From the NCBI GenBank assembly GCA_019242065.1, contig JAFAWJ010000240.1:1-8168 (forward strand): 8,168 bases of DNA, given 5' to 3'. The position numbers were made by a program, and so were the translations under genes. The stretch is from Chloroflexota bacterium. GTDB lineage: Bacteria > Chloroflexota > UBA6077 > CF-72. Positions within the stretch are counted from its first letter, which is position 1. Each line of letters opens with the position of its first letter. This document shows, one piece after another, positions 1 to 6,202 of this stretch. The notes under the pieces were generated by a model. The model saw nothing but the letters and a program-made list of their open reading frames with translations, searched no databases and had not been told where the DNA came from.

Positions 1-138
1 GGACGCCGCCCTGCTGCGGTGCCCCTCCGGGGGGAGGAGAGGCTACCACCTGAAGGTATTGTTCCGGATTTCACGCCACGAGTAAAGACCATCGTAGGAA
101 TTCACCGTCTGAAGCCGCCCTCGGTGTCACGAGTGTGA
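1..138 (+). other. Left-edge stretch with an unidentified open frame
   Basis: Reading from base 1, one + frame stays open to a TGA at 136-138, giving about 45 residues rich in Pro, Arg and Val, with no start in view. It could be the 3' end of a gene cut by the window edge, but I recognise no family and the length is compatible with chance at this GC content. A second frame is open only to about base 89. Bases 22-32 form a short CCCC-TCC-GGGG hairpin, resembling the CCCC-TCT-GGGG hairpin found inside the repeat units that follow. I see no ribosome binding site or promoter here. Confidence 0.15.
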
Positions 139-384
139 CCATCCCCCCGGCCCCGTGGCTCCCCTCTGGGGTATGTGTGTCCGACAGTTGACACGTGTCC
201 ACCCGTGCCATCTCCGCCCTGTGGGTCCCCTCTGGGCTCCATGTGTCCGACAGTTGACACCTATCCACCCGTACCATCTCCGCCCTGTGGGTCTTCTCTG
301 GGGTATGTGTGTCCGACAGTTGACACGTGTCCACCCGTACCGTCTCTGACCTGTGGGTCCCCTCTGGGGTATGTGTGTCGACAC
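139..384. repeat. 66-bp tandem repeat array (three full units plus partial flanks)
   Basis: Three consecutive 66-bp units lie at 181-246, 247-312 and 313-378. Each starts CCGACAGTTGACAC and ends with a TGTGT run. By eye, unit 1 differs from unit 3 at about 8 of 66 positions and from unit 2 at about 9. The last ~40 bases of a more diverged unit precede them (about 139-180). A fourth copy breaks off after 378, where the junction reads GTGTCGACAC (375-384). Most units contain a CCCC-TCT-GGGG hairpin (161-171, 359-369; shortened in unit 1). Units 1 and 3 carry the perfect palindrome GACACGTGTC (190-199, 322-331). There are no unique spacers, so it is not a CRISPR. Because 66 is divisible by three, several frames stay open through it by default; I treat it as non-coding. 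It ends about 15 bp from the regulator's stop codon. Its role is unknown; the multiple terminal repeats of an IS21-like element, a protein-binding array, or a minisatellite are possibilities. Confidence 0.85.
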
Positions 385-393
385 TCGCGCTAG

Positions 394-1176
394 CTATCGG
401 CGAGTAGCAGCTTTCTTCCTCAAGGGCGTGGGCCCCGCCGCGCGCCCCACGCGCAGATGCTCGCGATACGCCGCCAGCGCCCCCGCCAGATCGCCCGCGC
501 GAAAACACTCCAGCACACGATCATGCTCGTGCTGCAACAGCTCACGATCCCCGGGCGCCTCGCCGATCGCCACCAGCGCCTGCACCCACATCGCATGCAG
601 CACCGCCTGCAGCCGCCGCAGCACTTCGTTGCCGCACATCTCCCCGAGCGTCGCTTCAAAGCTGAGATTCAGATTCGGCACGCCCTCGCCCGGATCCTCC
701 TCGGCGAGCTGCCGCGCCCGCGCGTCGACCACCGCCTGCAGTCGCGCCAGATTCTGTGGCGTGCGATGGCTGAACGCCGCCTCGAGGATCTGCAGCTCAA
801 TAGGGCTGCGAGCGGCCTGGAGCTGATGCAGGAATGGCCAGCCAACCTCCAGCCCGCGCGTCAGCTCCACGGCGAGCACCTGCGATGATTCGCGAATGTA
901 GGTTCCGGATCCGACCCGAGCCTCGACCCGCCCGAGGCTCTCCAGCGACTTGATGGCCATGCGCACCACAGGACGACTGACCCCCAGCCACTCACTCAGC
1001 TCCCGGTCGCTCGGCAGACGATCGCCTGGGCGCAACTGGTTCTCACGAATGTAGGCTTCGATGCGCGCCAGCACCTCGCGGTACACGTCCACGCGCTGGA
1101 TCGGTTCGAGTCGGTACGGACGGCCGTCGAGCACCCGACGAGTATAGGTCCGCATGTCCTCAGAGGGCAGTGGCAC
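394..1176 (-). CDS. FadR-subfamily GntR transcriptional regulator
   Basis: A 260-residue DNA-binding regulator. Residues about 32-96 form the GntR winged helix-turn-helix, with the hallmark stretch GDRLPSDRELSEWLGVSRPV (51-70) and the wing motif VEARVGSGTYI. The remainder is an all-helical FCD ligand-binding domain ending near residue 245 with the usual LxxEHDRVLECFRAGD and YREHL helices (His218 and His240 kept). The metal-binding Asp-x3-His of typical FCD domains appears here as Asn170-x3-Glu174 (NLSFE), so metal use is doubtful or altered. It is divergent from the xanthine dehydrogenase operon with only 42 bp between start codons, which suggests it controls that operon and itself in response to a purine or related ligand; the ligand is inference. 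The start at 1176 gives an N-terminus about 30 residues longer than the domain needs. Met8 (1153-1155) is an alternative start, which would leave more room for a leader. No strong ribosome binding site separates the two. Confidence 0.9.
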   Translation of the reverse strand: MPLPSEDMRTYTRRVLDGRPYRLEPIQRVDVYREVLARIEAYIRENQLRPGDRLPSDRELSEWLGVSRPVVRMAIKSLESLGRVEARVGSGTYIRESSQVLAVELTRGLEVGWPFLHQLQAARSPIELQILEAAFSHRTPQNLARLQAVVDARARQLAEEDPGEGVPNLNLSFEATLGEMCGNEVLRRLQAVLHAMWVQALVAIGEAPGDRELLQHEHDRVLECFRAGDLAGALAAYREHLRVGRAAGPTPLRKKAATRR

Positions 1177-1177
1177 C

Positions 1178-1218
1178 TTGACAATGGACTATCCATTTGC
1201 CAAGCTAAGACGAGCAAG
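1178..1218. promoter_or_regulatory. Divergent promoter region between regulator and xdh operon
   Basis: Both transcription units must start in or near this segment. On the + strand there is an exact TTGACA -35 box at 1178-1183, but the position 17 bp downstream (CAAGCT, about 1201) is a poor -10, so the + promoter is uncertain. On the - strand TTGCTC (1217-1212), an 18-bp gap and GATAGT (1193-1188) form a weak sigma70-like pair. A transcript from it would have almost no leader before the 1176 start. No strong ribosome binding site precedes the ATG at 1219 (upstream bases GACGAGCAAG). Confidence 0.35.
1183..1197. promoter_or_regulatory. Candidate GntR operator (perfect inverted repeat)
   Basis: AATGGA-CTA-TCCATT is a perfect palindrome with 6-bp arms and a 3-bp centre. 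It sits in the 42-bp divergent intergenic region, 7 bp from the regulator's start codon and 22 bp from the first xdh start. Its TGG-N5-CCA core resembles the symmetric half-site style (TGGT...ACCA) of FadR-family operators. I infer that the neighbouring GntR protein binds here and represses or autoregulates. A TTGACA lies immediately to the left (1178-1183), and a weak - strand -10-like GATAGT (1193-1188) overlaps the palindrome, so binding would block either promoter. Confidence 0.55.
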
Positions 1219-2070
1219 ATGGTCGTGTCGGCCGCGCAGCCGCGTACGCTGGACCAGGCTCTGCACGCCCTGGAGTCGCATCCCGATGCCCAGCTCCTCG
1301 CCGGTGGAACGGACTTCGTCGTCGAGGTCAACTTCGGCCACCGCCGCCCAGCCGCGGTGGTTGGGCTGCGGCGCGTCGAGGACCTGAAAGGCTTCGCGCT
1401 CGAAGACGACGAGCTGGTCTTGCGGTCCGGCCTGACCTACCGAGAAATGGAGACCGAGTTGACGGACCTGCTGCCCGGATTGGCCGATGCCGCGCGAACC
1501 GTCGGCTCACCGCAAATCCGCAACGCGGGCACCCTCGGCGGAAATCTCGGAACCGCCAGTCCGGCCGGCGACACGTTGCCGGTGCTCGCCGCGCTGGACG
1601 CGGACGTCGTCGTTGCCGCACAGTCCGGCACGCGCCGGCTGCCGGTGTCGGAGTTTATCCTCGGCCCGAAGCGTTGCGCGCTGGCAGCCGGCGAGATCAT
1701 CCGCGAGGTGCGCGTCCGCCGCGTGCACGGGTCGCAGCACTTTTTGAAGGTGGGCACTCGCAACGCGATGGTGATTGCGATTGCGAGCTGTGCGCTGGTT
1801 GTCGATCGTGACGCGCGCGCGGTGCGCTGTGGGCTCGGGTCCGTGGGGCCGGTGCCAGTTCGGCCGCGCGAAGCTGAAGCGTTCATTAACGCCGACATCA
1901 ACTGGCGTGCGATGCGCGCGTCACCAGCGAGTGTGAAACAGTTTGGCGAGCTGGTGGCCGCGGCCTGTCAGCCAATCACCGACCATCGCAGCACCGAAGC
2001 CTATCGCCGCCACGCCGTGCAAGTGATCGCCACGCGCGCACTCGAACGGAGCCTGCACGATGCCAGATAA
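1219..2070 (+). CDS. xdhB: Xanthine dehydrogenase family, FAD-binding (medium) subunit
   Basis: A 283-residue electron-transfer subunit of a three-subunit molybdenum hydroxylase. It carries electrons from the Mo site through the 2Fe-2S clusters to FAD and then to NAD+ or another acceptor in the cytoplasm. The FAD-binding domain fills residues about 8-170, with the flavin motifs LLAGGTDF (26-33) and TLGGNLGTASPAGD (105-118). The C-terminal CO-dehydrogenase flavoprotein-like domain follows, with the conserved FLKVGTRNAM segment near 175-184. Length matches E. coli XdhB (about 290). It is the first gene of the + strand operon and its 3' end overlaps the 2Fe-2S subunit by 11 bp. The symbol follows the E. 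coli convention (B = FAD, C = Fe-S, A = Mo). This family also includes CO dehydrogenase and other hydroxylases; purine specificity is inferred from the urate oxidase next door. The TSPAGD-type loop fits the XDH branch. Confidence 0.9.
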   Translation: MVVSAAQPRTLDQALHALESHPDAQLLAGGTDFVVEVNFGHRRPAAVVGLRRVEDLKGFALEDDELVLRSGLTYREMETELTDLLPGLADAARTVGSPQIRNAGTLGGNLGTASPAGDTLPVLAALDADVVVAAQSGTRRLPVSEFILGPKRCALAAGEIIREVRVRRVHGSQHFLKVGTRNAMVIAIASCALVVDRDARAVRCGLGSVGPVPVRPREAEAFINADINWRAMRASPASVKQFGELVAAACQPITDHRSTEAYRRHAVQVIATRALERSLHDAR

Positions 2071-2605
2071 GCCGAGTGCCGACGATCGCGAGGTTGACGC
2101 CACCGGTGAGCCGACAGCGGGTGAGGTGACATCATTCGACTTGACGGTCAATGGTCGCCACCACGAGGTGCGCGCCGCCTGGCTCGGCGAAAGCCTGCTC
2201 TACGTCCTGCGCGAGCGCCTGGGTCTGTACGGCTCCAAGAACGCCTGCGAGCAAGGCGAGTGCGGCTCGTGTTCAATCCTGCTCGACGGCGCCCTCGTCT
2301 GCGCCTGCTGCGTCCTGGCCGTCGACGCCGCCGGCAGCACCATCACCACCGTCGAAGGCCTCGCTCCCGACACCCAGCTCACCGACGTCCAACAGCATCT
2401 CGTCGAGCAGGGCGGCGTCCAGTGCGGCTTCTGCACCCCCGGCTTCGTCGTGGCCATCCACGACCTCTTAGCCCGCCGCCCAACTGCCAGCCCGATCGAG
2501 GTCCGCGAGGCCCTCTCCGGCAACCTGTGCCGCTGCACCGGCTACGGCCGCATCCTGGCCGCGGTCCGCTCCGTCCAGGAGGAGCGCCTGCGTGCCAGCA
2601 GCTGA
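2060..2605 (+). CDS. xdhC: Xanthine dehydrogenase family, 2Fe-2S iron-sulfur subunit
   Basis: A 181-residue small subunit that relays electrons between the molybdenum cofactor and FAD. The N-terminal plant-type ferredoxin fold carries the first cluster's cysteines in exact C-x4-C-x2-C-x11-C spacing (Cys63, Cys68, Cys71, Cys83). The C-terminal helical domain carries the second cluster in QCGFCTPG (Cys122, Cys125) and LCRCTGY (Cys157, Cys159). Gln121 corresponds to the conserved Gln near the molybdopterin. About 25 Asp/Glu/Pro-rich residues precede the usual start of the fold, a short unstructured extension compared with E. coli XdhC (about 159 residues). The ATG is preceded by GGAG at 2048-2051, 8 bp upstream, which supports this start. 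It overlaps the FAD subunit by 11 bp and the Mo subunit by 14 bp, so the three are very likely translationally coupled. The product name is secure; the physiological substrate is inferred from context. Confidence 0.93.
   Translation: MPDKPSADDREVDATGEPTAGEVTSFDLTVNGRHHEVRAAWLGESLLYVLRERLGLYGSKNACEQGECGSCSILLDGALVCACCVLAVDAAGSTITTVEGLAPDTQLTDVQQHLVEQGGVQCGFCTPGFVVAIHDLLARRPTASPIEVREALSGNLCRCTGYGRILAAVRSVQEERLRASS
2577..2584 (+). promoter_or_regulatory. Shine-Dalgarno of the Mo-subunit gene
   Basis: AGGAGGAG lies inside the end of the 2Fe-2S gene. Its GGAGG core (2578-2582) is 9 bp before the GTG at 2592. It is the strongest ribosome binding site in the operon and is the reason for choosing that GTG as the start of the large subunit. 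Confidence 0.7.
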
Positions 2606-4859
2606 TTCCGCCGTGACCGTCCGGCCAACCGAGCGCCCCGCCGCGCCGTCACTGGGCACCGACGTCCGTCGTCCGGATGGCGTACCGAAGGTCCAGGGTC
2701 AGTTCGCCTTCTCGTCGGACCTGGTCGTCGAGGGCATGCTGTGGGGCGCGATCCTCCGCAGTCCACACGCCGCGGCCAGCATTACCGCCATCGACGTCTC
2801 GCCAGCCCGGCGCATCCCGGGCGTGCACGCCGTGATCACCGCGAAGGACGTGCCGGGCCGGCCCATCTTCGGGCTCGAGCACCCCGACCAGCCCGTGTTT
2901 GCCAGCGACGTCGTCCGCTATCACGGCGAGCCGATCGCCGCCGTCGCCGCCGACCACCCCGAGACCGCTCGTCGCGCCTGCGCCGCCATTCAGGTCCAGT
3001 ACGACCCGCTGACGCCCTTGCTCGACTCCGAAAAGGCGATCGAAGCACCGCCAATCCACCCCGACGGAAACGTCTTTCGGTACCAGCGCGTCCGCTTCGG
3101 CGACCTCGAGGTCCGCGGCGACGTGGTCGTCGAGGACACCTACGAAGTCGGCATGCAGGATCAGGCCTTTCTGGGCGTCGAAGCCGCGCTGGCGGTGCCC
3201 GCCGCCGACGGCGGTGTGGACCTCTCACTCGCCACCCAGTGGCTCCACAGCGACCGCGACCAGATCGCCGCCTGCCTCGGGCTTCCTTTGGAGAAAGTCC
3301 GCCTGACGTTGTCGGGCGTCGGTGGCGCCTTTGGCGGACGCGAGGATATCAGCATGCAGATCCACCTTTGCTTGCTGGCGCTGAAGACGGGTCGACCGGT
3401 CAAAATGGTCCTTTCGCGTCAGGACTCGTTTTTCGCCCACGTGCATCGTCACCCGGCACGCATGTGGTATCGGCACCACGCCAGCCGCTCCGGCGAGCTG
3501 CTGAAGGTCGAGGCGCGCCTGGTGCTCGACGGTGGAGCGTACGCCTCCTCCAGTCCGGCCGTCATCGCTAACGCGGTGTGTTTCGCGGTTGGACCCTACC
3601 GCGTGCGTGGTGCGCGGATCGACGGCTACGTCGTGCGCACCAACCATCCACCGTGTGGCGCAATGCGCGGCTTCGGCGTCGTGCAGGTGTGTTTCGGTCA
3701 TGAGGCGCAGATGGACAAACTGGCCGAGGCACTGGATATGGATCCGCTCGAGCTCCGCCTGAACAATGCGCTGACCACCGGCGACCGTTTGATTACCGGT
3801 CAGATCGTGCATGGAGCCGCGCCGGTCCGCGAGACGATCCGCGCCGCGGCCAGCCATCCGCTGCCGCCGCCGCTCGACCAGTCACCCGCCCTGGCGTTGC
3901 CCGGCGGCGCCGGGCGGACGGCCACCTCTGGCGACGTCCGTCGCGGCATCGGCTTCGCCGTTGGCTTCAAGAACATCGGGTTTTCCGAGGGTTTCGACGA
4001 TTACTCCACCGCGGCGATTCGGCTGGAGGTCGCGCCGGACGGTGAGCCGCTGGTCACGGTGCACTGCGCGGCGGTGGAGGTCGGCCAGGGCTTCGTCACG
4101 CTGGCAGAGCAGATCGTGCATGCCGAGCTCGGCGTCGAGCGGGTGGTGCTGCTGCCGGCGGATACACGCATCGGTTCAGCGGGCTCCAGCAGCGCATCCC
4201 GTCAGACGTGGATGAGCGGCGGCGCCGTCCAGGCCGCCTGCCGCGCCGTCCGTGACATGCTCCTCGAACGTGTTGCCGGTATCGACCCCGTAGCAGGTGG
4301 GCTGGCGCAAGCCGTCGGCGATCAGCCCCTCGAGGCCACACGCGTGTTCCGCCACGCGCCAACCCAGCCCCTCGACGAAAACGGCCAGGGCAACGCCCAC
4401 GTCTCCTGGGCCTTCGCCGCGCACCGCGCCGTCGTCGACGTCGACCCCGATCTCGGCCTGCTCCGCGTCATTCAGGTCGCCACCGGCCAGGACGTCGGCA
4501 AGGCCCTCAACCCCCTCCAGGTCGTGGGTCAGCTCGAAGGCGGCATCGCCCAGGGCGTCGGCCTGGCCGTCATGGAGGAGGTTGTGCTGGACGACGCCGG
4601 CCACGTACGCAATCCGTCCTTCACCGACTACCTGATTCCAACCACCCTGGACGTGCCAGACGTCCTTGCAACGCTGATCGAGCAGCCGGAGCCTGGCGCG
4701 CCATTCGGTGCCAAGGGTGTCGGCGAACCGCCTACCATTTCGTCGACGCCGGCCGTCGTGGCCGCCATTCGCGCCGCCACCGGACTCGCGCTCCGCCGTG
4801 TGCCCGTGCGGCCGCAGGACATCGCCCTCACCACCGACACGGGACACCCTCAGCCATGA
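2592..4859 (+). CDS. xdhA: Xanthine dehydrogenase family, molybdopterin-binding (large) subunit
   Basis: The 755-residue catalytic subunit that hydroxylates the purine ring (hypoxanthine to xanthine to urate) at a molybdenum-pterin site, using water as the oxygen source. The N-terminal a/b hammerhead domain occupies about residues 20-130. The two Mo-binding domains follow with GGAFGGRED (244-252), GAMRGFG (356-362), VEVGQG (495-500) and the C-terminal GAKGVGEP (706-713), where Glu712 is the conserved catalytic base. Glu251 and Arg359 sit at the positions equivalent to the purine-contacting Glu and Arg of known xanthine oxidases. Length matches E. coli XdhA (752). The GTG start has a strong AGGAGGAG upstream and overlaps the Fe-S gene by 14 bp. 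Its TGA overlaps the uricase ATG (ATGA). No maturation factor of the XdhC/CoxI type is visible in the window. Nicotinate or aldehyde hydroxylases look similar, but the adjacent uricase argues for xanthine. Confidence 0.93.
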   Translation: MPAADSAVTVRPTERPAAPSLGTDVRRPDGVPKVQGQFAFSSDLVVEGMLWGAILRSPHAAASITAIDVSPARRIPGVHAVITAKDVPGRPIFGLEHPDQPVFASDVVRYHGEPIAAVAADHPETARRACAAIQVQYDPLTPLLDSEKAIEAPPIHPDGNVFRYQRVRFGDLEVRGDVVVEDTYEVGMQDQAFLGVEAALAVPAADGGVDLSLATQWLHSDRDQIAACLGLPLEKVRLTLSGVGGAFGGREDISMQIHLCLLALKTGRPVKMVLSRQDSFFAHVHRHPARMWYRHHASRSGELLKVEARLVLDGGAYASSSPAVIANAVCFAVGPYRVRGARIDGYVVRTNHPPCGAMRGFGVVQVCFGHEAQMDKLAEALDMDPLELRLNNALTTGDRLITGQIVHGAAPVRETIRAAASHPLPPPLDQSPALALPGGAGRTATSGDVRRGIGFAVGFKNIGFSEGFDDYSTAAIRLEVAPDGEPLVTVHCAAVEVGQGFVTLAEQIVHAELGVERVVLLPADTRIGSAGSSSASRQTWMSGGAVQAACRAVRDMLLERVAGIDPVAGGLAQAVGDQPLEATRVFRHAPTQPLDENGQGNAHVSWAFAAHRAVVDVDPDLGLLRVIQVATGQDVGKALNPLQVVGQLEGGIAQGVGLAVMEEVVLDDAGHVRNPSFTDYLIPTTLDVPDVLATLIEQPEPGAPFGAKGVGEPPTISSTPAVVAAIRAATGLALRRVPVRPQDIALTTDTGHPQP

Positions 4860-5743
4860 CCCTCATCCTCGGCAAGAACCAGTTCGGCAAAGCAGAAGTG
4901 CGCGTCGTGCGCGTCAGCCGCGACGGCGAGCGCCACGCCCTGGCGGACCTCAACGTCAGCATTTCGCTGGCGGGCGATTTCACCAACGTGCACCTGACCG
5001 GCGACAACGCCAACGTGCTGACCACCGACGCCCAGAAAAACACCGTGTATGCTTTCGCCCGAGACGGAGTTGGCGAAATCGAGGACTTCGGGCTCCGCCT
5101 CGCGCGTCACTTCGTGGACACCTATTCGGCGGTCGAACGCGCGCGTGTCCACGTGCAAGCCTTCGGCTGGGACCGGGTGCAGGTTGACGGCGCCGAGCAT
5201 CCGCACGCGTTCGTGCGCCAGGGCTCCGAATGCCGGACCGCGACCGTCACCTGTGTCGACGGACAGGCCTGGGTGGTCTCGGGGCTGACGGATCTGGTCG
5301 TGCTCAAATCCGGTGGATCGGAGTTCTGGGGTTTCCTCAAAGACGGCTACACGACGCTTCCGGAAACGACCGATCGCATCCTGGCCACGTCGGTCACCGC
5401 CCGCTGGCGGCATTCCAGCCCGACTGCTGACTGGGCGGGGTCGTTCGCCGAATCGCGTCGCGTGCTGATCGAGACGTTTGCCTGCAAACACAGCCTGTCG
5501 TTGCAAGCCACCCTGTACGCGATGGGCGAGGCCGTGCTACAGGCGCAGCCGGAGATCGCGGAGATCCGGATGGCGATGCCCAACAAGCACCACTACGTGG
5601 TGGATTTGACTCCGTTCGGCCGCGACAACCCGAACGAGGTGTTCCGCGCCGAAGATCGGCCGTACGGACTGATCGAAGGCTCGGTCCTGCGTGACGACGC
5701 CCCGGAGCCCGGGTGGGCCTGGAGCGTCTCACCCTTCGCCTGA
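4856..5743 (+). CDS. pucL: Factor-independent urate oxidase (uricase)
   Basis: A 295-residue cofactor-free oxidase converting urate, O2 and water to 5-hydroxyisourate and H2O2. Two tandem T-fold domains are recognisable. The catalytic residues known from the Aspergillus flavus enzyme all have counterparts: Lys12 (FGKAEVRV), Thr57-Asp58 (NVLTTDAQKNTVY), Phe157 (SGGSEFWGF), Arg183 (TARW), Gln217 (LQATLY), and Asn243/His245 in MPNKHHYVVDL (241-251). It is a stand-alone uricase, lacking the OHCU decarboxylase domain fused in Bacillus subtilis PucL. The ATG overlaps the stop of the large XDH subunit as ATGA, so it is translated together with the enzyme that supplies its substrate. Upstream Shine-Dalgarno sequence is weak, consistent with coupling. 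HIU hydrolase and OHCU decarboxylase, the next enzymes, are absent here and must lie elsewhere or be replaced by spontaneous hydrolysis. The assignment is very secure. Confidence 0.97.
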   Translation: MTLILGKNQFGKAEVRVVRVSRDGERHALADLNVSISLAGDFTNVHLTGDNANVLTTDAQKNTVYAFARDGVGEIEDFGLRLARHFVDTYSAVERARVHVQAFGWDRVQVDGAEHPHAFVRQGSECRTATVTCVDGQAWVVSGLTDLVVLKSGGSEFWGFLKDGYTTLPETTDRILATSVTARWRHSSPTADWAGSFAESRRVLIETFACKHSLSLQATLYAMGEAVLQAQPEIAEIRMAMPNKHHYVVDLTPFGRDNPNEVFRAEDRPYGLIEGSVLRDDAPEPGWAWSVSPFA

Positions 5744-5753
5744 CGCGACTGGC

Positions 5754-6194
5754 TCAGGCCGTGGCAGCCGCCAGCCGCCGGGTTTCCTCGAACCACGCCC
5801 GCCAGGCGGCGCGGATCGCAGCAGTTCGGCGTCGGGCCAGACATTCGGATGGAAATAGTGGGCGCTACGCGACATCTACCCCCGGCACGGCACGCCTCGT
5901 CGGCATCGTCGAAGCGATTGACCTGGACCCGCTCGCGCTGCGCGCCGACCAGCCCCGAACAGCGTGACCGGTCGGAGAGCTCAACCGGCGCCTGGTCTCG
6001 ATTGGCAGGCCGACAAGTGCTTCCATAGACCGATACACCCCATCCAGGAGATCCGCATCGATGCCGTGGCCGACAATCTGGAGGAATCCGACGCGCGTGC
6101 ACGCGGCGCGTACCGCCTCGATCAGTGCACAAGCTTCGTCCGCGAATCTTGGGCAACGTTGACGTGGGCCACCCACCTGCGAATACCCGACCAT
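5754..6194 (-). pseudogene. Decayed isopenicillin-N-synthase-like 2OG-Fe(II) oxygenase
   Basis: Recognisable pieces of one non-haem iron oxygenase lie in order on the - strand but in all three frames. From an ATG at 6194 the first 80-odd residues match the DIOX_N domain (RFADEACALIEAVRAACTRV, then GFLQIVGHGIDADLL, and LSSPTGHAVRGW near residues 71-82). After a frame change VQVNRFDDADEA is at 5928-5893, after another YFHPNVWPDAELL at 5857-5819, and after a third IRAAWRAWFEETRRLAAATA runs 5816 to a TGA at 5754-5756. The whole C-terminal half, including the HxD...H iron site, is missing, so no enzyme can be made. A further frameshift near the start is possible, since an adjacent frame offers VAHVNVAQ, which resembles the family's early IPVIDVA motif. 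It sits between uricase and deaminase in antisense orientation. Members of this family occur near purine-degradation genes in other bacteria as far as I recall, but I cannot assign a substrate. Confidence 0.75.
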
Positions 6195-6202
6195 CGGCGG
6201 TG

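Noticed and set aside
22..37. Rho-independent terminator at the left edge (CCTCC...GGAGG)
   Set aside because: The stem is only 4-5 bp and no T-run follows on either strand.
187..192. Repeated sigma70 promoters in the array (exact TTGACA in each unit)
   Set aside because: No TATAAT-like -10 occurs 16-18 bp downstream in any unit; that position is GC-rich and unlike a -10.
139..384. CRISPR array
   Set aside because: Units are directly adjacent 66-bp copies with no unique spacers between them, and repeat copies differ throughout.
71..508. - strand protein of 22-residue repeats across the array
   Set aside because: The repeat period is a multiple of three, so several frames on both strands remain open automatically. 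This frame also runs into the GntR gene in a different frame, and no family or ribosome binding site supports it.
2649..4847. Several antisense and +1 frames within the XDH large subunit
   Set aside because: They have Arg/Pro/Ala-rich low-information translations with no motifs and lie entirely under a well-supported gene.
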